A stretch of 64,000 nt of DNA from Bradyrhizobium sp. RD5-C2. Its GTDB lineage: Bacteria; Pseudomonadota; Alphaproteobacteria; Rhizobiales; Xanthobacteraceae. Below the pieces are notes generated by a model. The model had not been told where the DNA came from, ran no database searches, and saw nothing but the letters and a program-made list of their open reading frames with translations. The DNA lies in NCBI RefSeq assembly GCF_019972155.1, contig NZ_BOVL01000001.1:112926-176925 (forward strand). The letters run 5' to 3'. A program made the position numbers and the translations under genes. Positions 46,761 to 55,173 of the stretch are shown here, in pieces (positions within the stretch are counted from its first letter, which is position 1; each line of letters opens with the position of its first letter).

Positions 46761-46842
46761 GGAAACGATACCGTTCCGTTCTATGCGGCAAATAGTCTCG
46801 CGGCAGTGCAGCGTCAATAGAAACGGAACTGTACCGTTCTAT
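46761..46842. promoter_or_regulatory. Candidate TetR operators between emrA-like and tetR genes
   Basis: CCGTTCTAT occurs at 46776-46784 and again at 46834-46842. The second copy forms an imperfect inverted repeat with ATAGAAACGG at 46817-46826. The first has AACGATACCGTT beside it. These AT-containing repeats stand out in the 205-bp divergent region and are good operator candidates. Confidence 0.5.
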
Positions 46843-46918
46843 TTACAACTAGATGTGATAGGGCTATATTGGTTGATATTGCCGGCCGGACCGGCCCCCT
46901 GGAACCCGGGGAAGACTG

Positions 46919-47644
46919 ATGACCACCAGCACCCTGAAGACGCCGCGGGCGCCCAAGACCAGGACGGCGACCGGGCCGGCCGAGGTGCGCGCCGGCCGGC
47001 CGCCGAAGGAGTTGGCCGGCGAGGTCGATGCCCGCATCCTCGATGCCGCGCGCAAGGTGTTCCTCGAGCGCGGCTTCGAAGGCGCCAGCATCGACGAGAT
47101 CGCCGAGGCCGCGCGCTCCGGCAAGCGCACCATCTATGCGCGCTTCCGCGACAAGCGGGCGCTGTTCACCGAAGTAGTGACGCGGGACATCCTGTCACGC
47201 ATCGCGGAGTTCAAGGCGGACGCGCCGCTCGGCGCGACGGTGGAGGAGCGTCTCACCAGCGTCGCCTCGACCCTGCTGCACTGGGGGCTCGACGCCGACC
47301 GCATCGGCCTGATGCGGCTTGCCATCGCGGAGGCGCATCGCTTCCCGGATCTCGCCGCCACCGTCAACCGCAGGGCGCGCGCGCTCGCCACCGAGCTCGG
47401 CGTTCACCTGCTGCGCGAGCTGACGCAATCCGACGAGCTCGGCAAGCTGCCCGCCTTCGCGCCGGAGCACCTGCCTACCACCGCGCGCCTGTTCCTCGAC
47501 ATCATCGCGGTACCGATGCTGCTGCGGGCTCTCTACGAAGTCGACCTGAAGGCGCTCGATCCCGAGCTCGATGAGCATGTTGCGCGCGGCGTCGCGTTCT
47601 TCGTCGCGGGGTGCAGAAGCGGTTACCGCTTCGGCGCCGACTGA
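46919..47644 (+). CDS. TetR/AcrR-family regulator
   Basis: A 241-residue protein. After a basic N-terminal arm (residues 1-35) comes the TetR DNA-binding domain (ILDAARKVFLERGFEGASIDEIAEAARSGKRTIYARFRDKRALF), followed by a helical ligand domain with a TetR C-terminal LFLDIIAVPMLLRALYEV helix. It is divergent from the emrAB-like genes and is the probable repressor. A GGGGAAG precedes the ATG. Confidence 0.9.
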   Translation: MTTSTLKTPRAPKTRTATGPAEVRAGRPPKELAGEVDARILDAARKVFLERGFEGASIDEIAEAARSGKRTIYARFRDKRALFTEVVTRDILSRIAEFKADAPLGATVEERLTSVASTLLHWGLDADRIGLMRLAIAEAHRFPDLAATVNRRARALATELGVHLLRELTQSDELGKLPAFAPEHLPTTARLFLDIIAVPMLLRALYEVDLKALDPELDEHVARGVAFFVAGCRSGYRFGAD

Positions 47645-47805
47645 TTCCGGGCGGTCCACTCAACAGGTTGTGAGCGCTGTTCGTTGCAACTTGGCCACAG
47701 ATCGCGGAAAAGAACAAAATTCGAATGAGACATGCTGTCGCATTCCTTCCTCCCATGGCAGAGACGTGCGTCGCTGGCTTGCGGCCAGTGCAAGGGGAAT
47801 GGGAA

Positions 47806-48666
47806 GTGCGTCGTTTTGCAATCGTTGGGACTTGCCTGCTTTTGACTACGGAATTTGCGAACGCGGCGTCAGCCGCTGACCTACCGGAGCGCAGCTGGAC
47901 CAAGGCTCCGCCATTGGTAGCTCCAGCGTTCAACTGGTCCGGATTCTACGCCGGCGTGAATGTGGGCGGCGGCTGGTATGATGGTGGGAATATCACGACC
48001 AGCAGCAACATCACGTCGCTTGTCGCCCCCGACAACATCGTCCGTACTCCCGTTTCGGACAGCAGCCAGTCGGGCGTCACGGCTGGTGGATTGCTCGGAT
48101 ACAATTATCAGTTGGACAGGATCGTCCTCGGGGTGGAAGCTGATTTCAACTCCGCCGACCTGAAGTCTTCCCGGGGTGGAAGCACCGCCGCCGCTTTCGA
48201 TGTCGGTCGTTTTGGTGGTCGAGGCGGGGGCGGCGGGCGATTTACCACCGTGACCGGAAACTACAATTTTCAAACCACCAGCAAGATCGATTGGTTCGGC
48301 ACCGTGCGGGGCCGCATCGGTTTTGTGCCGGCCGAGCGCCTGCTGATCTACGGGACAGGCGGTCTGGCCTACGGCGAGGTGAAGACCCATATCGCCAATT
48401 CGGAAGTTTTTTCGAATGACGTTTCGCGGCTCTGGCTTGGCGACAACTCCGAAGTCCGCGTCGGCTGGACCGCCGGCGGCGGCCTCGAATATGCCTTCAC
48501 CAATAACTGGACGCTGCGCGGCGAATATCTCTATGTCGATCTCGGTAGCAGCGGCACGACGGCAACGTTCCAAGGCACGGATCCGCTGCAGAGCCAGATC
48601 CGTTACAATGCCAGCCGCGAGAACAGGTTCAGCGTCGCCCGCGCCGCATTGAGCTACAAGTTCTGA
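47806..48666 (+). CDS. Omp25/RopB-like outer membrane beta-barrel protein
   Basis: This is a 286-residue porin-like protein. A GTG start (with GGGGAATGGGAA before it) precedes a clean signal peptide ending near AASAAD. The barrel begins with the family motif FNWSGFYAGVNVGGGW and ends with the terminal strand FSVARAALSYKF. The pattern G..RGRIGFVPAERLLIYGTGGLAYGEVK is typical of alphaproteobacterial Omp25/31 proteins. An ATG at 47725 in the same frame would place 27 odd residues before the signal and is unlikely. Confidence 0.85.
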   Translation: MRRFAIVGTCLLLTTEFANAASAADLPERSWTKAPPLVAPAFNWSGFYAGVNVGGGWYDGGNITTSSNITSLVAPDNIVRTPVSDSSQSGVTAGGLLGYNYQLDRIVLGVEADFNSADLKSSRGGSTAAAFDVGRFGGRGGGGGRFTTVTGNYNFQTTSKIDWFGTVRGRIGFVPAERLLIYGTGGLAYGEVKTHIANSEVFSNDVSRLWLGDNSEVRVGWTAGGGLEYAFTNNWTLRGEYLYVDLGSSGTTATFQGTDPLQSQIRYNASRENRFSVARAALSYKF

Positions 48667-48693
48667 CGCCGACTTGAGCAAAACGCTGCGTTC

Positions 48694-48715
48694 CCTCTCC
48701 CGCACGCGGGAGAGG
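48694..48715. terminator. Hairpin between convergent genes
   Basis: CCTCTCCC and GGGAGAGG form an 8-bp stem with a 6-nt loop between the porin stop and the convergent RibD-like gene. There is no T-tract; it may be part of a common intergenic repeat. Confidence 0.4.
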
Positions 48716-48737
48716 TGAGGCGCCTATGCGGCCTCTC

Positions 48738-49454
48738 TCAGCCCGGCGCGCGCTCGACGGCGTGGCGCAGCCAGACCATGCCGCCTTCCAGCGTCTCGCA
48801 ATGCGTAAGCCGGAGCGACTGCCCGGCGCCGGGGCGGTCGCCGTCCGGGCCGTGATAGTCGACGATGCTCTGCGATCCGGCGACGCCGTCGACCGCCGGA
48901 TGGATCAACGTGCTGAACTCGTCGATCAGTCCCTGCTTGAGGAACGCGCCATTGATCCCGCCGCCGCCTTCGAGCAGCAGCGTTTTGGCGCCGAACAGTG
49001 ATGCGAGCTGCGCCATCGCGCTCGCCAGATCGTCGCCCTTACGGCCTGCAAAGATGTAGGACGCGCCGTCCTCGCGCAGCTCGGCAAGATGGCTGTCGGA
49101 GACCTGTTCGCCGAGCACCGCGACGGCGTGGTCGCCGCCGACGTTATCCTTGCCGAAATGCACGCGGCCCGACGGATCGATGCCGACAGCGAGCTTGCGG
49201 CCGTCGCGGTTGCCGAGATGCGGCTCGCGCGGCACTTTCGGCGCATTGGCAAATTGCCGCTCCGTCCCCTTGGCCATCTCGTTCATGGTGACGCGGCCGA
49301 TGATCCATCCATCGGCATTGAAGCCGTCATGGATCCTCTCATAGTGGGAGCGCAGCGCGTCAGCCGGGATACCGGCGGCGGGCTTGGTGAAGCGGCTGGG
49401 ATGGAGCCGGCCGTCGATCGACGTGCCCATGTGGCAGATGATGTGGGGGCGCAT
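48738..49454 (-). CDS. RibD C-terminal/dihydrofolate-reductase-like protein
   Basis: A 238-residue protein with the NADPH-dependent reductase fold of the RibD C-terminal domain: the opening HIICHMGTSIDGRL, GWIIGRVTMNEM, and the C-terminal LLLEGGGGINGAFLKQGLIDEFSTLIHP. No deaminase domain is present, so it is a stand-alone reductase rather than a full riboflavin enzyme. The substrate is unknown. Confidence 0.88.
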   Translation of the reverse strand: MRPHIICHMGTSIDGRLHPSRFTKPAAGIPADALRSHYERIHDGFNADGWIIGRVTMNEMAKGTERQFANAPKVPREPHLGNRDGRKLAVGIDPSGRVHFGKDNVGGDHAVAVLGEQVSDSHLAELREDGASYIFAGRKGDDLASAMAQLASLFGAKTLLLEGGGGINGAFLKQGLIDEFSTLIHPAVDGVAGSQSIVDYHGPDGDRPGAGQSLRLTHCETLEGGMVWLRHAVERAPG

Positions 49455-49635
49455 TGGCTTAGCTCTTCGGTGGGTATGACAGCGCCGCAGGGGCGGGTTG
49501 GGCAGCTCCTGATCTAGCGAGCCGCGGGCAGGTTCTCAACGCCGATAACGCTGCGGTGTTTCAACTTCGCTTATCGGCCTCGTCAAAATCGGCCGCGCCG
49601 CTTGAACCAGAGCACTGCCAGGATGCCGCCGGCGG

Positions 49636-50814
49636 CTAATGAACCATCACCCAGGTCGGCTGCAGCCACGGATACGCGATCAGGCCGACGACCGCGGTCG
49701 CCGCGATCAGCAGCGGATTGCTCACCTTCCAGCGGAACAGGATGGCCAGCGAGATCATACTGATCACTGCTGTCAGCCAGTCGCCGATGGCGATCTTGCC
49801 GAGCAGGATGCAGGCGCCGAGGATGGTGCCGATCGCCGCCGCATAGGCGCCCTTCACAAAGCCCTGTACGTTGGGGTTTCCGCGATGCCGTGCCAACAGT
49901 GGCGCAACGATCAGCACCAGCAGGAACGACGGCAGGAAAATGCCGATGGTGGAGACGACTGAGCCCCAGAATCCCGCCACAAGGTAGCCGACGAAGGTCG
50001 CGGTGATCACCACCGGTCCCGGACTGATCATGCCGATCGCGACCGCGATGAGGAATTGTCGCTCGTCGAGCCAGCCATATTGCTGCACCAGCCCCTGCTC
50101 GAGGAACGGCACGATGACGAGGCCGCTGCCGAATGTCAGCGAGCCGGCCTTGAGGAAGAACAGCAACAGTTTCGAGAGCGTGGACCCGCTTGCAACCGGC
50201 GCCAACGGACCGGCGGCCGCCGGCACGATGGCAATTCCCGGCAGGATCGCAGGCGAGCGTTTGAACAGATTGCCGTAATAGAGAATGCCCACGATGCCTG
50301 CGCCGATGAACAGCAGGGCGACCTCGGTCTGGAGGATCACCGTGACGGCGAGGCAAACCGCCGCGATTGCCCATTGCAGCCAGTCTTCCATGCCGAGCTT
50401 GGCCAGCCGGTAACAGGAGTGAAGAATGAGCGCGATCACGGCGGGACTGACGCCGTAGAAGATCGCGGTGACCGGTTGGAGATCGCCAAGGTAGACGTAC
50501 AGCGCTCCAAGCGAAGCCACGATGACGAAGTTGGGAAGGATGAAGCACCATCCACCGACCCAGGCGCCCCAGAAGCCGCCGCGAAGCCAGGACACATAGA
50601 TGCCGACCTGGATCGCCAGCGGTCCCGGAAGCGATTGGCAGATCGCAATCGATTCCTTCATCTCAGCCTTGGTCAGCCATTTCTTGCCGTCGACCAGTTC
50701 GCGCTCCATCTGCCCGACGAGCGCGACCGGGCCGCCGAAGCCGAGAAAGCCGAGGCGCAGGAAGTAGCGCGCCAGTTCTGCCAATCGGCCGCGCTGCGGG
50801 GGCGTCGGTGTCAT
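49636..50814 (-). CDS. chrA: Chromate efflux transporter
   Basis: A 392-residue membrane protein with two homologous CHR halves. Signatures are FLRLGFLGFGGPVALVGQME, CQSLPGPLAIQVGIYVSWLRGGFWGAWVGG and in the second half FGSGLVIVPFLEQGLV and MISPGPVVITATFVGYL. ChrA exports chromate from the cytoplasm. It is last in the order chrB, small exported protein, SOD, chrA, all on the minus strand. Confidence 0.94.
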   Translation of the reverse strand: MTPTPPQRGRLAELARYFLRLGFLGFGGPVALVGQMERELVDGKKWLTKAEMKESIAICQSLPGPLAIQVGIYVSWLRGGFWGAWVGGWCFILPNFVIVASLGALYVYLGDLQPVTAIFYGVSPAVIALILHSCYRLAKLGMEDWLQWAIAAVCLAVTVILQTEVALLFIGAGIVGILYYGNLFKRSPAILPGIAIVPAAAGPLAPVASGSTLSKLLLFFLKAGSLTFGSGLVIVPFLEQGLVQQYGWLDERQFLIAVAIGMISPGPVVITATFVGYLVAGFWGSVVSTIGIFLPSFLLVLIVAPLLARHRGNPNVQGFVKGAYAAAIGTILGACILLGKIAIGDWLTAVISMISLAILFRWKVSNPLLIAATAVVGLIAYPWLQPTWVMVH

Positions 50815-50856
50815 TCCTGAAAAATCTCCCTGGAAAGAAATTTCGCGCGTCGCTCC

Positions 50857-51576
50857 TCACGCTTCTTTCGAATATTGCTCATACAACCTTGCCGCGTTGT
50901 CCCAGCGGATGGCTTCCATGTAGATGTCGACATAGCGGGCCGCCGCGGCTCCGAAGTCCATGTGATAGGCATGCTCGTACATATCGAGCACCAGCACCGG
51001 GCGGCCGCCGGCCAGCGTCGTCGTATGGTCGGCAGCCCACTGGTTGACCAGCCGCTTGTCGCGGGGCGAGTACGCGAGAATCACCCAACCCGAACCGCCG
51101 CCTTCCGCCTTGCCCATGGCGGCGAATTCGGTCCGCCAGCGCTCCATGCTGCCGAAGTCGCGCGCGATCGCTCCGGCGAGCGCGCCGCTCGGCTTGCCCG
51201 CGCCGCCGAGCCCGTCGAAATAGACTTCATGCAGGATCATCGAGTTCGCTGCGATCAGCTCCTCGCGCTTCAGGCCGTTGATCACAAAGTTCGGCGCCTT
51301 GGCGAAGTCGAGCTCGGCAAGCTGCGTCCCGATGGCGTTGAGCCGCTTCACGGCGCCGACGTAATTGTTCTCGTAGTGGCTGACGAGTATCTTCTCCGAG
51401 ATGCCGCTGATCGATTTTGGATCGAACGGCATCGGCTTTGCCTGATAGGACATGGCTTTGGCTCCTGTCTGCGGGTTGGCTTCGGCTGCGGCCTGGTTGA
51501 CGCCAAGCACGGTTGCGGATGCTGCAGCGACGCCAGCCGCTGCGATAAAGTCCCGGCGTCCGGTGTTGATGGTCAT
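50857..51576 (-). CDS. chrC: Fe/Mn-type superoxide dismutase with Tat signal (ChrC-like)
   Basis: A 239-residue protein. A twin-arginine signal (GRRDFIAAAG, cleavage near QAAAE) precedes an Fe/Mn superoxide dismutase fold with metal ligands H67, H116, D198 and H202 (HYENNY, MILHEVYF, LDMYEHAYHMDF). In Ochrobactrum chr operons the chrC product is a SOD-like protein, and the position here matches. Export to the periplasm implies protection against superoxide from extracytoplasmic chromate reduction; this last step is inference. Confidence 0.85.
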   Translation of the reverse strand: MTINTGRRDFIAAAGVAAASATVLGVNQAAAEANPQTGAKAMSYQAKPMPFDPKSISGISEKILVSHYENNYVGAVKRLNAIGTQLAELDFAKAPNFVINGLKREELIAANSMILHEVYFDGLGGAGKPSGALAGAIARDFGSMERWRTEFAAMGKAEGGGSGWVILAYSPRDKRLVNQWAADHTTTLAGGRPVLVLDMYEHAYHMDFGAAAARYVDIYMEAIRWDNAARLYEQYSKEA

Positions 51577-51620
51577 CGGCTTCTCCCAATGTTGAACGGT
51601 TCTTGCTTCAGATCGCGGCG

Positions 51621-51965
51621 CTATTGCTTCGTGAGCCCGACGATGGTCGGGAATCCCGAGATGGTCTGCACCGAGATTTCGACGGGATCGCCGAAGCGGA
51701 CGGCATTGAAGATCAGGCCGTCCTGCACCCTGAACGGCTTCGTTCTGCCCGCCGACAGGCGAATCAGCAGCGCGTCGTTGCGCTCATCGACACGATCGAC
51801 GACACCGCGCAGGGTCTGCGCCGCCGGCGTTTGGACCGCAGCTGCATCCGCGTAGCCGGCAGCTGGAAGTTTCGCGACAAGCTCGTCCTGCGTCAGGGCG
51901 CGCGCGGGCACGGCGATGCCCGCGATCGTGAGTGCTACAATCAGGGAGAGATTTCGCTTCTGCAT
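51621..51965 (-). CDS. Small exported protein in the chromate cluster
   Basis: A 114-residue protein with a signal peptide (cleavage near ARALT, residue 23) and a compact beta domain (QTLRGVVDRVDERNDALLIRL, FRVQDGLIFNAVRFGDPVEISV) that resembles DUF1344-type OB-like folds. It lies between chrB and the SOD gene on the same strand. I do not recognise a specific function; a periplasmic accessory role in chromate resistance is inferred from position. Confidence 0.65.
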   Translation of the reverse strand: MQKRNLSLIVALTIAGIAVPARALTQDELVAKLPAAGYADAAAVQTPAAQTLRGVVDRVDERNDALLIRLSAGRTKPFRVQDGLIFNAVRFGDPVEISVQTISGFPTIVGLTKQ

Positions 51966-52067
51966 GGTGGTTCTCCTGGCCGTGTTGTGCTGCCCCAGGT
52001 TTCTTCAGATGCGCTGCTGTCAGCTCAGTTCACGCTCGCCGTCCGCCCGAGGACGAAGATCGCAATG

Positions 52068-52886
52068 TCACGGCTTCACCTTGCTGGTCGGCCAGTTGTG
52101 CGTCTCCCGGGTCGCGTCGCGGCACCAGCGATAGAAGGCGTCGTAGAGCAGCATGCCGGCGCTCAATTGTTCGAGATCGTCGTCGAACATGCGCGACAGG
52201 CCGAGCGAGGCGGCGAGCAGCCCTGGAGCTTCCGGCGAGAGATCGAGCCGCGCGGTATCCGCGGCCCGAACCATTGTCGCGAGCCGCTCCAGTGCGGGCG
52301 TCGACAGGCCGAACTCCTTGACCATCACGTCGAAGGTGCAGAGCTCGCCGCGATGGCTCCAGAACACATTCTCGATATCGAATGGCGTGGCGTCGAAGCG
52401 TTCGGCGACGGCCTCGACTTCTGCTGATGCGACGAACAGGAATACGGCCGCGGGATCGACAAAGCGGCGGATCAGCCACGGGCAGGCGATGCGATCGATC
52501 TTCGGCCGCGAGCGCGTCACCCAGACGGTGCGGCCGCGCCCGTCGCGTTTCGGAATCCTGTCGACAGGAACGGTCGGAAGCTCCGCGGCCTTCCACGCGA
52601 GGTGCCCGCCCTCGAGAACTTCGGCAGCAATGTTGCCGCATCGGAGCCAGGCGGCGGTGCCTTCGCTGAGCTTCTGTCCCTTCTGGCAGACCACGACCAC
52701 GGTCTGGCCCGTTAAGCGGGAAGCCCAGTCCTGGACGTCGAGATGGGAGTGCCTGATGGCGCCCGGGATCAGGCGCGGATCGGTGGCGAAATCCTCGTCG
52801 ATACGGACGTCGACGAGCGTCGGCGCCTTGGCGGTGCCGACGAGACGAGACAGTTTTTCGGATGAGATCGATGTGTATGACGACAT
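52068..52886 (-). CDS. chrB: Rhodanese-ChrB fusion, chromate resistance protein
   Basis: This is a 272-residue fusion. Residues of about 1-110 form a rhodanese domain with active cysteine C67 (VVVVCQKGQKLS). Residues of about 130-272 form a ChrB domain (WVTRSRPKIDRIACPWLIRRFVDP, FDIENVFWSHRGELCTFDVM, LYDAFYRWCRD). In Ochrobactrum, ChrB acts as the chromate-sensing regulator of chrA. The rhodanese addition suggests thiosulfate or persulfide chemistry coupled to sensing or reduction. The ATG at 52886 lies after AAGGA. Confidence 0.9.
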   Translation of the reverse strand: MSSYTSISSEKLSRLVGTAKAPTLVDVRIDEDFATDPRLIPGAIRHSHLDVQDWASRLTGQTVVVVCQKGQKLSEGTAAWLRCGNIAAEVLEGGHLAWKAAELPTVPVDRIPKRDGRGRTVWVTRSRPKIDRIACPWLIRRFVDPAAVFLFVASAEVEAVAERFDATPFDIENVFWSHRGELCTFDVMVKEFGLSTPALERLATMVRAADTARLDLSPEAPGLLAASLGLSRMFDDDLEQLSAGMLLYDAFYRWCRDATRETHNWPTSKVKP

Positions 52887-53122
52887 GGTGCGTCCTTGGT
52901 GAACAGGACGCGATTCTTGGGCATGTCGCCTCGCGGGGAGATCGCACATCCCCGTGCGCTGGAATTAAGACCTTGTGCTGATCGATGTCAACCGGAGTGC
53001 GCCGTGGTCACGCGCGAAACGTCCAGGTCACTGTCACGAACAGTTCACCCGCGCGGCTCGGAACAATGTCTCGACCGCGGCGCAAGACTTGGTGCAAGAC
53101 TCACTGTCGGGATCGCTGCGAT

Positions 53123-53479
53123 CTAGAAGCCGCAATCCCTGAATTGTTTTTCGCCGAGGTGGAATCGCGAGCCTTGCTCGACGAAGTCCACGTCCAGGCA
53201 CTGGTTGCCGCGGCGGAACGCGCCGATGCCGTTGCAGCGGAGATATTCGAGGTTGATCCGCCAGCGCTTTTCACGGTGTGAATAGGTCGCGAAGTCGTGT
53301 TGGGCGGTGGCGGGTCCTCGGCAAATCCCTGCGATGTAGTGCCGGACTTCGGACGGCAGATCGTCGATGTGATCGGCATTCCAGGGTCCGTCATTGTGTC
53401 CGATGCTGCTCTTGGACACGGCCGGCAGCGCGCTCGACAGCAGGATCGGGAGAGTCAACATCAGGATGTGGACTTTCAC
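53123..53479 (-). CDS. Small exported cysteine-containing protein of unknown function
   Basis: A 118-residue protein with a GTG start behind a strong GGAGG site (six-base spacing), a signal peptide (cleavage near AVSKS, residue 22) and a mature region with the conserved-looking block YIAGICRGPATAQHDFATYS followed by REKRWRINLEYLRCNG. Three cysteines could form disulfides. Similar proteins appear widely in Bradyrhizobium without a known role. It is divergent from rcnR. Confidence 0.7.
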   Translation of the reverse strand: MKVHILMLTLPILLSSALPAVSKSSIGHNDGPWNADHIDDLPSEVRHYIAGICRGPATAQHDFATYSHREKRWRINLEYLRCNGIGAFRRGNQCLDVDFVEQGSRFHLGEKQFRDCGF

Positions 53480-53624
53480 GCGATGCCTCCTGCCAGTTGT
53501 CTCGTTGGCCTTGTTGCTGGATTGACCGAATTCAATGCCGTGCGCGCCGCAATTTAAAGCGCAAGTATCGCCACCAGTGTGAGCGCGCCCGCGCCCGCGC
53601 ACCCCAGCCGAGGCCCGAAACGGG

Positions 53625-53653
53625 TTGACCGATATAGGGTACCCCCCTATATT
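53625..53653 (+). promoter_or_regulatory. rcnR promoter with RcnR/CsoR-type operator
   Basis: TTGACC (53625-53630) and TATATT (53648-53653) with a 17-bp spacer form a strong promoter. Between and over them lies an inverted repeat with arms ATATAGGG (53632-53639) and CCCTATAT (53645-53652), around a C-tract, the class of site used by RcnR/CsoR proteins. The predicted start point is about 53660, the first base of the rcnR ATG. Confidence 0.7.
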
Positions 53654-53659
53654 ATCAGA

Positions 53660-53938
53660 ATGTCGCACACGATCAAGCACAAGTCCAAGCTCGTCGGCCG
53701 GGTCCGCCGCATCAAGGGTCAGCTGGAAGCCGTCGAGCGGGCACTGGAGTCTGAGCTCGGCTGTGCCGACGTGTTGATGCTGGTGGCCTCGGTTCGCGGC
53801 GCCATCAATGGCCTCACCGCGGAACTGCTCGAAGATCACATCCGCCATCACGTGGTGGACCCTGCCCGGGAAAAGGATCCCGAGAGAGCGCAGGGCGCCG
53901 CCGACCTGATCGACGTCGTTCGTACCTATTTGAAGTGA
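53660..53938 (+). CDS. rcnR: RcnR-type nickel/cobalt-responsive repressor
   Basis: A 92-residue all-helical CsoR/RcnR-family repressor. The metal-ligand positions are exactly those of E. coli RcnR: S2, H3, C35, H60 and H64. FrmR or copper-type CsoR proteins differ at these positions. It should release the operator when Ni2+ or Co2+ binds. No ribosome site precedes the ATG, and the promoter position predicts a leaderless mRNA. The efflux gene rcnA follows at once. Confidence 0.88.
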   Translation: MSHTIKHKSKLVGRVRRIKGQLEAVERALESELGCADVLMLVASVRGAINGLTAELLEDHIRHHVVDPAREKDPERAQGAADLIDVVRTYLK

Positions 53939-53943
53939 AGCAT

Positions 53944-55035
53944 ATGACCGATCTGTCCCAGCTGCTCCAGCAGAGCAGCGCGCATGCATGGCTGTTCATC
54001 CCCAGTGCAATCCTGCTCGGCGCGCTGCATGGTCTCGAGCCCGGCCACTCCAAGACGATGATGGCGGCCTTCATCGTCGCGATCCGCGGCACCGTGGTGC
54101 AGGCGGTGCTGCTCGGCCTGTCGGCGACGATCTCGCACACGGCCATCGTCTGGATCGTCGCGCTGGCGGGGCTGCATTTCGGCCAGCAATGGTCCGGCGA
54201 ACGCAGCGAAGCCTGGCTGCAACTGGCCTCGGCGGCGATCATCATTTCGATCGCGGCCTGGATGGCCTGGCGCACCTGGCGCGAGCAGACTTCCGAACAG
54301 GACCATGACCATGACCACGATCATCACCATGATCACCATCATCACGACGAAACACGGCAATTGAGCCTGGCCGGGCAATCGCTGTCGCTCGAAGTCTTCG
54401 AGGACGGTGTGCCGCCGCGCTGGCGGTTGCGCGGTGAGGCCGGGGCGCTTCCGGCGGCCGGCGAGGTCGAAGTCGTGACGATCCGCCCCGACGGCAGCGA
54501 GCAGCAGTTCCGCTTCGCCGCGCGGGACGGCTATCTGGAAAGCGTCGACGAAATTCCGGAGCCGCATGCTTTCAAGGCCCGCGTGTCGGTGCGGGCGGAC
54601 ATTGCCCAAGTCCTGTTCGAGGAGCATGACCATGCGCAGATGGACCTCGGCGACGCCGACGATGCACATGCGCGCGCGCACGCTGCCGACATCCGCAAGC
54701 GCTTTGCCGGGCGGACCGTCACGACGTGGCAGATCATTCTGTTCGGCCTGACCGGCGGCCTCATTCCGTGTCCGGCGGCGATCACCGTGCTGCTGCTCTG
54801 CCTCCAGCTCAAGCAGTTCAGCCTCGGCTTCGTGCTGGTGCTCTGCTTCGGCATCGGGCTTGCGATCACCATGGTCTCCGCTGGTGTTGTGGCCGCGCTC
54901 AGTCTCCGTCATGTCGAGCGTCATTGGGGTGGCTTCAGCCGCTTCGCCCAACGCGCTCCCTACGTGTCGGCTGCGCTGATCGTGCTGGTCGGCCTCTACA
55001 CGGGCTGGCTGGGGTTGCACGGGATCACGGCCTGA
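53944..55035 (+). CDS. rcnA: Nickel/cobalt efflux protein (RcnA/NicO family)
   Basis: A 363-residue membrane protein with the NicO motif HGLEPGHSK (29-37), a histidine/aspartate-rich loop (residues 120-135) expected to bind metal, a soluble segment (about 140-265), and a second membrane block with GGLIPCPAAITVLLLCL. The start at 53944 is taken; an in-frame GTG at 53935 overlapping the rcnR stop is possible. With RcnR it forms a metal-inducible efflux unit. Confidence 0.88.
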   Translation: MTDLSQLLQQSSAHAWLFIPSAILLGALHGLEPGHSKTMMAAFIVAIRGTVVQAVLLGLSATISHTAIVWIVALAGLHFGQQWSGERSEAWLQLASAAIIISIAAWMAWRTWREQTSEQDHDHDHDHHHDHHHHDETRQLSLAGQSLSLEVFEDGVPPRWRLRGEAGALPAAGEVEVVTIRPDGSEQQFRFAARDGYLESVDEIPEPHAFKARVSVRADIAQVLFEEHDHAQMDLGDADDAHARAHAADIRKRFAGRTVTTWQIILFGLTGGLIPCPAAITVLLLCLQLKQFSLGFVLVLCFGIGLAITMVSAGVVAALSLRHVERHWGGFSRFAQRAPYVSAALIVLVGLYTGWLGLHGITA

Positions 55036-55173
55036 TCCCGGATCATGATATGATCCCACTTCCATCTTGAAACCTGCGCGAAGTGGTCTAGAGTTCCTGC
55101 CAAGGGGACAAGCCAGACTCCCCGTGAGACCTCGGTCCAAGCTCTGCGCGACACTCACGTCGTGGAGCTTGTT

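Noticed and set aside
55041..55055. GATCATGATATGATC palindrome upstream of the Cj0069-family gene
   Set aside because: It is a short AT/GATC palindrome with no regulator or matching copy nearby, so no role can be supported.
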